DNA from: an uncultured Ruminococcus sp.
GTDB lineage: Bacteria > Bacillota > Clostridia > Oscillospirales > Acutalibacteraceae
NCBI GenBank assembly: GCA_900543095.1
Contig: UQQD01000026.1
Coordinates: 1 to 18,036, forward strand
Direction: 5' to 3'
DNA: 18,036 bases
In this document: positions 7,156-14,384 of the stretch, piece by piece
Layout of the letters: the number at the start of each line of letters is the position of its first letter
Position numbering within the stretch: position 1 is the stretch's first letter
The notes under the pieces: model-generated
Told to the model about the DNA's origin: nothing
The model's input: the letters and a program-made list of their open reading frames with translations, nothing else
Databases searched by the model: none
Translations under genes and position numbers: made by a program

Positions 7156-8415
7156 TCAGTCGGAAGCGTCACACAAAAGCACTGCATTCAAAAGCACAGA
7201 CGCACCCTTTGTGCAAAGCTCCGTTGAAGTGAATTCAGGCTCGCAGTGTGAGTGGCCGTCCTTGGACGGAACAAAAATCATCGTTGTCGGAAGCATATAT
7301 GACGCAAACTGAGCATCATGACCTGCGCCTGAGTTTATTTTTTGATTTGAATATCCAAGCTCGTCAACCGACTTCTGAACAAAATCAACAAGCTGTTTGT
7401 CGTAGTACACCGTATCTCTTGTCCACGCAACTTCATAGTCAACCTTGCATTTTGCAACATCGCTCGGCATATTCTCAATCACCGAAACCACCTGTTCGAT
7501 GACCTTCGGGTCTTCGTGACGTGCGTCAATGGAAAACTCCACATAATCGGGAATTACCGTATGCACATTGGGGTGACAAAGAATCTCGCCGGTTGTATAA
7601 ACAAGCTGCGGATCGAGCTTATCCAGCTCCTCGTGCAGGTAAAGCAACACCTTTGCTGCCGCAAAAAGTGCGTCGTGGCGATATTTCATAGGGGTTGTAC
7701 CCGCATGATCTGCCTGTCCGGTAATCTTTATTCGATAGTTCACCATACCCAAAACGCAGGTTACAACGCCGATGTCGTTGCCTGCCGCCTCAAGAATAGG
7801 TCCCTGCTCTATATGAAGCTCAAACATAGCCTTGTAGTCTTTGGGATTAAGTCTGTTTTTTTCATCGCCCTTGTAGCCCGACGCATTCAGTGCCATTTCA
7901 AAGGTTTTTGAGGGGTCAAGAACGGACTTTGAGGCAAACATATTTTCCTTTTTAAAGTTTTTTGCTATGTCTGCCGGAAGATAATCGTAACAAACGATAC
8001 CCGAACACATCATAGCAGGCGGATACAACGAACCTTCTTCGTTTGTCCAAATCATCGCAACCAAATTGTGCTTGTGCGGAATGTTTTCGTTTGCAACCGT
8101 TTCAAGCACTTCCATAGCGCTCATAACGCCGAGAATACCGTCATAGTTTCCTCCGTTTTTTACCGAGTCGCAGTGAGAAGCCATTACAATAGCCGGAAGC
8201 GACGGATCGGAGCCCTTGAGCGTTGCATACACGTTGGCAACATCATCGGTTTTGATTTCAGCACCGATAGCCGTCATTCTTCTGATAAATTCCTTTCTTG
8301 CCTGAATAGCCTCGGGCGAGAGGGAATATCTTGTAATTCCGCCGTGACCTGCGTCACCGAATTTACTGAATGTTGAAATTTTGTCCTGCATTCTTTCCAT
8401 ACTGCATTTATACAT
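7156..8415 (-). CDS. M20-family carbamoylase, probable beta-ureidopropionase
   Basis: This 419-residue protein belongs to the hydantoinase/carbamoylase group of M20 metallopeptidases. It probably hydrolyses N-carbamoyl-beta-alanine to beta-alanine, CO2 and NH3, the third step of reductive uracil breakdown. The metal ligands are in place: H81 and D83 in ASHCDS, D92 in YDG, and E126/E127 in WTNEEGS. ELHIEQGP and the C-terminal GAGHDAQ and HSHCEP motifs typical of carbamoylases follow. Length is normal. ATG 8415 has GGTG 7 nt upstream. It lies 146 nt after preA, the largest gap among the catabolic genes, and that gap holds a long folded element. Amino-acid carbamoylases and allantoate amidohydrolases look similar. 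The neighbours preA, dihydropyrimidinase and aminotransferase favour the beta-ureidopropionase role. Confidence 0.85.
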   Translation of the reverse strand: MYKCSMERMQDKISTFSKFGDAGHGGITRYSLSPEAIQARKEFIRRMTAIGAEIKTDDVANVYATLKGSDPSLPAIVMASHCDSVKNGGNYDGILGVMSAMEVLETVANENIPHKHNLVAMIWTNEEGSLYPPAMMCSGIVCYDYLPADIAKNFKKENMFASKSVLDPSKTFEMALNASGYKGDEKNRLNPKDYKAMFELHIEQGPILEAAGNDIGVVTCVLGMVNYRIKITGQADHAGTTPMKYRHDALFAAAKVLLYLHEELDKLDPQLVYTTGEILCHPNVHTVIPDYVEFSIDARHEDPKVIEQVVSVIENMPSDVAKCKVDYEVAWTRDTVYYDKQLVDFVQKSVDELGYSNQKINSGAGHDAQFASYMLPTTMIFVPSKDGHSHCEPEFTSTELCTKGASVLLNAVLLCDASD

Positions 8416-8456
8416 AATATTGCACCGTCCTAATAAATTAAATTTAATTGTTTAAG

Positions 8457-8575
8457 TAAGCACTGATCAAGTTGTTTGTGCATATTGCGCTGCCGGATTT
8501 TTGGTATGCCGGCGGAAAATATGCAAGCCGGTTTTACAAACAGCGTTCAAGCTTGATTTATTCAGTGATTGCTTA
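8457..8575 (-). other. Long imperfect inverted repeat (folded intercistronic RNA) between preA and the carbamoylase gene
   Basis: Nested arms pair in order: 8457-8461 with 8571-8575, 8462-8466 with 8562-8566, 8467-8471 with 8552-8556, 8474-8479 with 8536-8541, 8480-8486 with 8518-8524, and 8492-8496 (GCCGG) with 8509-8513 (CCGGC). That is about 33 pairs in one long arm with bulges. The outer arm reaches into the last codons of preA. No T-run follows, so a simple terminator is unlikely. An mRNA processing or stability element, or a small mobile inverted repeat, are options. Confidence 0.5.
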
Positions 8576-10064
8576 ATGATAATTTGCTGACTTTTTTGCC
8601 GGAGGTTACTGCGTTTACGGGACATACAACCTTACAAAGGTGGCATCCGACGCATTTTTTACCGTCAAGCACCGGTTCCCTCCGTGCGTTCATTTTTATT
8701 GCCTGGTGGCCGCCGTCATAGCAGGACAAAAAACATCTTCCGCAGCCGACGCACTTTTCACGGTCGAATTTCGGGAAGCATATATAGCTTCGGTCAAGGT
8801 CGTCGGCAGAAATAATATTTTTGTTTGCCGCTCCAAGAAAGTCGTTTATAGAGGTGAAGCCCCGTGCGGCCATATATCTTTTTAATCCGTCGATCATATC
8901 CTCGATTATCCTGTAGCCATACTGCATTACCGATGTGGTGACCTGGACGGTAGAACAGCCGAGCGAGATAAACTCCGCTGCGTCCTGCCAGGTTTCTATT
9001 CCGCCCATACCGCTTACGGGAATATTTTTCAGTCGGCTGTCGCTAAGCATTTCGTTAATAAACCTTAACGCTATGGGCTTTACCGCTTTTCCGGAATAAC
9101 CGCCTACCGACGACCTTCCGCAAACATTCGGTTCGCTTGAAAAATTATCAAGGTCTATGTTCATTATACTTTTTATTGTATTGATTGCCGCAAGACCGTC
9201 CGCTCCTGCCTCAACTGCCCTTAATGCCGGTGGCAGCATCGACGTTATGTTAGGCGTCATCTTTGCAAGCACAGGAAGCGTCGTTCCTTTTTTTGCTGCC
9301 TTTGTGTATAAATACACAAGCTCGGGATTTATACCGACGTCGCTGCCAAGTCCGTCGCCCACCATCTGCGGACAACTGAAATTGCACTCGATTATATCCG
9401 CTCCGGCTTGCTCGCAAAGTGATGAAAGAACAGTCCATTCGTTTTCGTCACGCCCCATTATCGAAGCTATGATTATTTTTGACGGATAGTTTTTCTTCAG
9501 CTTCCTGAAAAAGCCGAGATTTTCTTCAAGCGAATGAGTTGAAATCTGCTCAATATTTTTAAAGCCGACAAACGGAGTGTCCTCCTTGTCAAGTCGAGCA
9601 AACCTCGGAGATACCTCATTCGGAACAAACATTCCCACAGTCTTAAAGGCAACTCCTGCCCAACCGCTTTCAAATGCTTTTGCAACCATTTCATAATTGC
9701 TTCCGACAACCGAGGAAGAAAGGAAAAACGGATTTTCACACCTTACGCCGCACAGGTGCGTAGTAAGGTCAACCTCATTGTCCGAAACAAAATCATATTC
9801 GTTAAGCGCGTCGGTAATTTTCGGAATATCTACGGGAGTATCAAACCGACCTCCGATACACGCCTCCATACAGCTGCAATCAACACAGTCGGTACAGGGA
9901 TTGTCGGCAAGCATAAATCTCGCTCCCTCAAAGTTGCAAAAATTTACGGAGCGAATGATCCTGTCGATTTTAAGCCCGTGTTTACAGGCCTTTGCACAGG
10001 GTGCGTCACTGCAAAGCAAGCACCTGCTGCTCTCGCTTTTTAAAACAACTTCTTTGTATTCCAT
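8562..10064 (-). CDS. preA: Dihydropyrimidine dehydrogenase, PreA type, with extra N-terminal Fe-S segment
   Basis: This protein reduces uracil or thymine to the dihydropyrimidine, the first catabolic step. It has 500 residues, whereas E. coli PreA has about 411. Residues ~97-425 are the FMN-binding dihydroorotate-dehydrogenase-like barrel (GWAGVAFKT, ECNFSCPQM, LAKMTPNI, GGIETWQDAAEF). Residues 433-485 hold two 4Fe-4S ferredoxin motifs (C438/441/444/448 and C471/474/477/481). The extra residues 1-95 carry C15-x2-C18-x4-C23-x3-C27 and a second cluster (C57, C60, C63, C65, C69), like domain I of large dihydropyrimidine dehydrogenases and the N-terminus of PreT. No FAD/NAD(P)H module is fused or encoded nearby, so the electron donor is unknown. 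ATG 10064 has AAAAGTGG 8 nt upstream; an in-frame GTG at 10076 is the alternative. It follows dihydropyrimidinase by 21 nt. Confidence 0.9.
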   Translation of the reverse strand: MEYKEVVLKSESSRCLLCSDAPCAKACKHGLKIDRIIRSVNFCNFEGARFMLADNPCTDCVDCSCMEACIGGRFDTPVDIPKITDALNEYDFVSDNEVDLTTHLCGVRCENPFFLSSSVVGSNYEMVAKAFESGWAGVAFKTVGMFVPNEVSPRFARLDKEDTPFVGFKNIEQISTHSLEENLGFFRKLKKNYPSKIIIASIMGRDENEWTVLSSLCEQAGADIIECNFSCPQMVGDGLGSDVGINPELVYLYTKAAKKGTTLPVLAKMTPNITSMLPPALRAVEAGADGLAAINTIKSIMNIDLDNFSSEPNVCGRSSVGGYSGKAVKPIALRFINEMLSDSRLKNIPVSGMGGIETWQDAAEFISLGCSTVQVTTSVMQYGYRIIEDMIDGLKRYMAARGFTSINDFLGAANKNIISADDLDRSYICFPKFDREKCVGCGRCFLSCYDGGHQAIKMNARREPVLDGKKCVGCHLCKVVCPVNAVTSGKKVSKLSLSNH

Positions 10065-10085
10065 AATATCAACCACTTTTCAGAT

Positions 10086-11453
10086 TTATTTTGAAGCCTT
10101 TCGTTTTATGTACTGTCCGCTGCCGGGCTTTCCTACAAACTCACCGTTATCATACACAAGACTTCCTCGCAAATATGTCTGAACGGGATAGCCGTGGAGG
10201 CGCTTGCCCTCCCATATTGTATGGTCGCAGTCGGAATGCATATTGTTGACGCTTATGGTAAAATCCTTATCCTTGTCATAGATAACAATATCTGCGTCCT
10301 TGCCGACCTCGAGCGCCCCCTTTGTTTCGCAGCCGAATATCTTTGCGGGGTTTGCGGAACACAGCTCAACAACTCTTTCAAAGCTCAGTTTTCCGTTGTT
10401 TGCCGCATCAAGCATATACGGATAGAGGTTTTCAATTCCGGCACAGCCGTTGGGGATTTTGGTGAAATCGTCTTTTCCCCAATCCTTTTCATAGCTCTGG
10501 AACGGGCAGTGATCGGTTGCAACGGTATCAATAAATCCGGCTTTCAGCGCAGTCCACAAAGCGTCCTGGCTCTCCTTACCTTTCATCGGCGGCGAACAAA
10601 CAAAGTTTCTTCCGTCCTCACGCTTGTAAACGTCACAAGTAAATTCAAGATACTGAGGACAGGTTTCAACATAGATTGTGTGTCCCTCCGACTTTGCCTT
10701 GATACATTCCTCAAGCCCTTCCTTGTCCGCCATATGAACAATATACAACGGCGCATCAAGGTGTTTTGCCCAATGAACCGCCCGCTTGTCAGCCTCCGCT
10801 TCCACAAATTCGGGTCTGCTCAGATAGTGATACCAAGCGCTTGTTTTGCCCTCTTTGAGGAACTGCTCTGTTCTCAGGTCGATAAGGTCGGGGTTTTCGG
10901 CGTGAACATTGATTTTTGCGCCAAGCTCCTTTGCTCTGAGCAGCAATCTTACGAGCGTTGCGTCGTCAACCATCATCTTTTCTTTTTTGTATACGAGGAA
11001 GCACTTAAAGCTTGTAATTCCCTCGTCAACGGCAGTTGCCATCTCATCAAGAATTTCTCCGCCGTTGAGGTCTGTAATGCAGCAGTGAAAAGCGTAATCA
11101 ACACAGGCCTCTTTTTCAAGAATCGCTTTTTTGGAATTAATAAGTCCCATAATAGTTTCACCGGTGTGCTGAACGGGATAATCAAAAACCGTAGTAACAC
11201 CGCCGCAGGCTGCGGCACGGGTACCCGAAAGGTAGCTATCCGCCGATACCGTGCCGCCGAATGGCATTGCAAGATGAGTATGTACGTCAATAGCACCCGG
11301 CAGAACAAGCTTGCCGCTTGCGTCAACAACTTTATCGGCAGGAACATCAAGCTCCTTGCCGATTAGGGCAATCTTGCCGTCTTTTACCGCAATATCGGCT
11401 TTATAGCTTTCTTTTGCGGTAACTATTGTTCCGTTTTTTATTAATAAATCCAT
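10086..11453 (-). CDS. hydA: Dihydropyrimidinase (hydantoinase)
   Basis: This 455-residue amidohydrolase opens dihydrouracil to N-carbamoyl-beta-alanine. All binuclear metal ligands of the family are visible: H58 and H60 in DVHTHL, the lysine that becomes carboxylated (K156 in FLVYK), H184 in INVHAEN, H240 in YIVHMAD and D314 in ATDHCPF. The C-terminal FGCETKGALEVGKDADIVI and the product-loop-like segment are typical, and length is normal. AAAGGA lies 8 nt before the ATG. The gene follows the substrate-binding lipoprotein gene after 61 nt containing a GC-rich hairpin, and leads into preA with a 21-nt gap. Hydantoinases of purine-degrading gut bacteria look similar; preA next door makes dihydropyrimidines the best substrate guess. 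Confidence 0.93.
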   Translation of the reverse strand: MDLLIKNGTIVTAKESYKADIAVKDGKIALIGKELDVPADKVVDASGKLVLPGAIDVHTHLAMPFGGTVSADSYLSGTRAAACGGVTTVFDYPVQHTGETIMGLINSKKAILEKEACVDYAFHCCITDLNGGEILDEMATAVDEGITSFKCFLVYKKEKMMVDDATLVRLLLRAKELGAKINVHAENPDLIDLRTEQFLKEGKTSAWYHYLSRPEFVEAEADKRAVHWAKHLDAPLYIVHMADKEGLEECIKAKSEGHTIYVETCPQYLEFTCDVYKREDGRNFVCSPPMKGKESQDALWTALKAGFIDTVATDHCPFQSYEKDWGKDDFTKIPNGCAGIENLYPYMLDAANNGKLSFERVVELCSANPAKIFGCETKGALEVGKDADIVIYDKDKDFTISVNNMHSDCDHTIWEGKRLHGYPVQTYLRGSLVYDNGEFVGKPGSGQYIKRKASK

Positions 11454-11478
11454 TTCTGTATCCTTTCGCTGTTACTGC

Positions 11479-11505
11479 TTCCACGGCGGAATCACCGCCG
11501 TGGAA
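11479..11505 (-). other. GC-rich intercistronic hairpin after the binding-protein gene
   Basis: An 11-bp perfect stem, TTCCACGGCGG (11479-11489) with CCGCCGTGGAA (11495-11505) and loop AATCA, starts 10 nt after the stop of the substrate-binding protein gene. No T-run follows in the minus direction, so it probably protects the 3' end of the binding-protein mRNA, or ends it only partly, rather than acting as a full terminator. Confidence 0.65.
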
Positions 11506-11514
11506 TGATAATGC

Positions 11515-12651
11515 TTATTTTGTGAAAAGGTCCTTCTTATAAACAAGCTCAAGACCCGATCTCTGGTAAACCTGAGCGACCTCAAGAAGCTCCATACCGC
11601 CTGCATTAGCAGAAGTCAGATTGGCTACCCATGTAACGCCGAAATCTACTGTGCCGTTGCTTACCGCAGTGGTTTCGGAAATATCGCCGCCGCCCGGGGT
11701 GATAGTAACGTTCAGACCGACCTCGTCATAATATCCCTTAGCCTTTGCCACATAATAGCCCATAAACTGTGCCTGCGGCAGCCATTTAAGCTGGATGGTA
11801 ACGTCTGTTTTTTCAAGAGTACCGAATTTTCCGTCACTTGAAGCGTTTGCAGCCTCAAAATACTGTGTATCCCTTATATCGTCAAGAGTAAACTTTGAAA
11901 GCTTGTCTGCGGCTGTGGAATCGTCAAGCTGTACATACTTTTTACAAAGGTCAAGAGTCTGCTGCATAGCTTCCTCGTCCATCTTGCCGTAGTCGTTGAC
12001 GGTGTTGCCCTTTGTATCTGTAGTAACAAGCTTTGCAACCTCTTTTGCCATATAAAGCTGATGATCCGCCGATACCGATGAACCTGCGTCAAATACGATC
12101 TGAGCTGCTTCCTCAGGATTTGCAGCCGCATATTCCCAGCCTTTAAGCGAAGCGTAAAGAAAAGCCTTTACTGTATTCGGGTTTTCCTCTGCAAACTTCT
12201 TTGAACAAAAGATGTTGTCCTCAAGCATTGCAACGCCCTCGTCGTTCATATCAATAGTTCCGACAGTGTCGCCGTATTTGTAACCGCCGTCATAATCGTT
12301 TTTAACAAGTCCCAGCTCGTTATATGTCATTGCGGAGGCAAGTGTAACATCGTCCTGATCAAAACCGTCCATTGTGAAATCCTGCGAGAGATATTCTGTC
12401 GGAAGGTCGTATTTCTGCAAAAGTGCAAGGATCTCGTATTCGTTTCCGAGTCCCCAGTTTCCGACCTTACCCTCTGCGGAAGCTTTCTTAATGATTTCTT
12501 CATTCGTCATAAGCTCTCCCGAATTTGAAGCGTCCGATGATGAAGATGCCGAAGAAGAGACGGATTCCCCACAGCCGGCAAACGCCGTAACTGTGATTGC
12601 GCCTGCAAATACCAGTGCAAGTAATTTCTTTAACTCTTTTTTCATTTTCAT
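11515..12651 (-). CDS. ABC transporter substrate-binding lipoprotein, NMT1/THI5-like, circularly permuted
   Basis: This 378-residue lipoprotein probably captures a pyrimidine (inferred from context). Residues 1-26 are a signal peptide with lipobox FAGC (C27), followed by a Ser-rich linker to ~45. The segments are in unusual order. Residues 61-270 (GKVGNWGLGNEYE, LASAMTYNE, TIDMNDEGVAMLED, ending DTQYFEAANA) correspond to the part that normally follows the first ~95 mature residues. Residues 284-374 (VTIQLKWLPQAQFMGYYVAK, TPGGG, VDFGVTWVANL, VYQRSGLELVYKKD) are the usual mature N-terminus. A short linker, SSDGKFGTLEKTD (271-283), joins old C- to old N-terminus. The ORF is intact, so it does not look decayed. 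I chose ATG 12651 because GGAGG lies 7 nt upstream; an in-frame ATG at 12702 would precede the signal peptide by 17 residues and has no good site. It follows the second permease gene. Confidence 0.9.
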   Translation of the reverse strand: MKMKKELKKLLALVFAGAITVTAFAGCGESVSSSASSSSDASNSGELMTNEEIIKKASAEGKVGNWGLGNEYEILALLQKYDLPTEYLSQDFTMDGFDQDDVTLASAMTYNELGLVKNDYDGGYKYGDTVGTIDMNDEGVAMLEDNIFCSKKFAEENPNTVKAFLYASLKGWEYAAANPEEAAQIVFDAGSSVSADHQLYMAKEVAKLVTTDTKGNTVNDYGKMDEEAMQQTLDLCKKYVQLDDSTAADKLSKFTLDDIRDTQYFEAANASSDGKFGTLEKTDVTIQLKWLPQAQFMGYYVAKAKGYYDEVGLNVTITPGGGDISETTAVSNGTVDFGVTWVANLTSANAGGMELLEVAQVYQRSGLELVYKKDLFTK

Positions 12652-12711
12652 TTTGATTCCTCCATTTAATAAAATTATGTAAACCGATAGCTCGGTAAAC
12701 AACTTAATAAA

Positions 12712-13548
12712 TCATTTTGCCCTGTGTTTTTTTAACACGGCGGATTCTATAACCATTAACAGTCCGTACATCAGCAAACCGATTATGCACGCAACCACAA
12801 TATATGCCCACGCTGTCGGATACTGTCCCAGTACGATGTTTTCCCTTATTTCACGTCCTACTCCGACGATGTACTCGGCAAAGTATTCGGATACCACTGC
12901 GCTTATAATGCTTATCGGCACGCTTACTCGCAAAGCGGTAAAAATATAAGGAACGGAATTCGGCAGTCTCAGCTTAAAAAACACCGTGCTTTTTTTTGCC
13001 GCATATGAATTCATAAGGTCAAGCGCAAACGGCTTGAGTTCGGTCAGTCCTCTGAATGCGTTGATGCTCATACTTGCAATACAAACAATCATTACAACGA
13101 GTATCTTTGCAACCATACTTCTGATATTAGGGTCACGGCTTATGTCCTTTGTCCAGTTGGTCATAACCGGAGCGAGCGCAACAATGGGTATTGCGTTGAA
13201 CGCACCCACGACCGTAAGACCGCCTGCGCCCCATTTTTGAAACAGCGCCGCAAATACAGCCACCAGATAGCCTATTACCGAACCTATAATCAGCCCTGCC
13301 GCCGCAACAATTATTGTGTACAGTGCATTTTCGGCAAACGTAGGTATGTTGTCAATAATTATCCTACAGATTCTTGACGGAAGCGGAAGAGTGTTTGTAT
13401 CCGTATTAAACAGTTTGTGCAAAACCTGCCCCTGCCACAAAATTAAAATCAGCAATCCAAACAAGACCGGCAAAAGTACGGAGCTTATTGTTTGGACGGT
13501 TTTGTTTTCCTTTGCCCGACTCAGCAAGCTCTTTCTTTTTTTAATCAA
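12712..13548 (-). CDS. ABC transporter permease (SsuC/ThiX type), TTG start
   Basis: This 278-residue inner-membrane subunit has about six hydrophobic helices and the cytoplasmic EAA-type coupling loop (NSYAAKKSTVFFKLRLPNS), which docks on the ATPase. No ATG is available near the start. The TTG at 13548 is supported by a perfect AAAGGAGG (13557-13564) with 8-nt spacing, and the TTG overlaps the stop of the preceding permease as TTGA, a sign of translational coupling. It is clearly homologous to that permease (shared SYAAKKSTV.FK...P.S.PY), so the channel is probably a heterodimer of duplicated subunits. Family members import nitrate, sulfonates, taurine, hydroxymethylpyrimidine or related small ligands; a pyrimidine substrate is inferred from the neighbours. 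Confidence 0.9.
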   Translation of the reverse strand: MIKKRKSLLSRAKENKTVQTISSVLLPVLFGLLILILWQGQVLHKLFNTDTNTLPLPSRICRIIIDNIPTFAENALYTIIVAAAGLIIGSVIGYLVAVFAALFQKWGAGGLTVVGAFNAIPIVALAPVMTNWTKDISRDPNIRSMVAKILVVMIVCIASMSINAFRGLTELKPFALDLMNSYAAKKSTVFFKLRLPNSVPYIFTALRVSVPISIISAVVSEYFAEYIVGVGREIRENIVLGQYPTAWAYIVVACIIGLLMYGLLMVIESAVLKKHRAK

Positions 13549-14384
13549 TTAGCACGCCTCCTTTTTGAACTGCGCTCAATTCTTTTAAGCGGTGACACAA
13601 GGTTTTCTATCCATCCCATAAGCGAACAGCTCAGCACGCCGATAACTGCGCTGAAAAGCACTATATCCCAAAAAACATATATGGACATTGCGTGCTTTAG
13701 GGATTGTGAAAGCATACATCCGAGGCCGCCGTCACCCTGAAGCGTGTCAACAAGGATAGACGCCGTAATTGCCATTGGCGCCGCAATCTTCAGTCCCGTG
13801 AAAAAGTACGGAATACTTGACGGTATGAGCATTTTGAAATATACCGTCGATTTTTTAGCCGCATATGAATACATCAGTTCATATTTCTGCTTTTCCACCG
13901 AGTTCAGACCCGCCAGTGTGTTTGTAGCCACTGGATAAAAGGTGAGTATTGCCGCAATTATTATTCGGCTCGAACCGATGTCGTGGGTCATAGCAAGAAT
14001 TATCGGCGCCATACCAAGGATAGGAATAAGCTGTATCAGCATAAGATACGGAGCCGCAATTTTTTCGACTATTCCCGAAAGCTTCATAAGAATTGCAAGA
14101 ACAAATCCTATTATCATACCTATCATAAATCCTTGACCCGCTCTTGAAAGAGTCTGACCTGCATTGTACAAAACGATTTGCAGACAGCTCATTCCGTTTG
14201 CAACAGGCTTCGGATCAATAAACGAATATAATATCTGCCATATGTGCGGCATTATATTTTCGGGGGAACGCTTTGTTGCCGCAACAATGAATGCAAATAT
14301 TTCCCAGATAATTATTATTCCTAAAACCCAAACAAGCGTTACAAGGGCCTTGGAATTTTTTATTTTAGAAAAAGTCTTAATCAT
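13545..14384 (-). CDS. ABC transporter permease (SsuC/ThiX type)
   Basis: This 279-residue inner-membrane subunit has about six hydrophobic segments and an EAA-type loop (YSYAAKKSTVYFKMLIPSS). It also has the family's IQLIPILGMAPIILA segment in the middle. The start ATG overlaps the ATPase stop as ATGA, and AAGGTGG stands 6 nt upstream, so translation is coupled. It pairs with the adjacent, homologous permease downstream and with the ATPase upstream to make a complete importer together with the lipoprotein. Confidence 0.92.
   Translation of the reverse strand: MIKTFSKIKNSKALVTLVWVLGIIIIWEIFAFIVAATKRSPENIMPHIWQILYSFIDPKPVANGMSCLQIVLYNAGQTLSRAGQGFMIGMIIGFVLAILMKLSGIVEKIAAPYLMLIQLIPILGMAPIILAMTHDIGSSRIIIAAILTFYPVATNTLAGLNSVEKQKYELMYSYAAKKSTVYFKMLIPSSIPYFFTGLKIAAPMAITASILVDTLQGDGGLGCMLSQSLKHAMSIYVFWDIVLFSAVIGVLSCSLMGWIENLVSPLKRIERSSKRRRAN

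Noticed and set aside
8562..10064. Missing catalytic cysteine in PreA (valine at the place of the active-site Cys of the mammalian enzyme)
   Set aside because: As I recall it, E. coli PreA has the same GSDVG sequence here, so this is probably normal for the bacterial type and not a sign of inactivity. An alignment would settle it.
9697..10182. A 161-codon plus-strand open frame
   Set aside because: Antisense to preA and the end of the dihydropyrimidinase gene, without motifs; treated as a shadow frame.
10194..11366. A 390-codon plus-strand open frame
   Set aside because: It lies wholly opposite the dihydropyrimidinase gene, which has all family motifs. The antisense frame shows no recognisable protein features.
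5336..11453. Assignment of the cluster to purine (urate/allantoin) breakdown because of PucR and hydantoinase
   Set aside because: No xanthine dehydrogenase, urate or allantoin genes are seen, while preA, an aminotransferase and a semialdehyde-type reductase fit uracil breakdown.
11515..12651. Substrate-binding protein gene as a truncated pseudogene lacking its N-terminal half
   Set aside because: The missing half is present in frame at the C-terminus, the signal peptide is intact and there is no internal stop.
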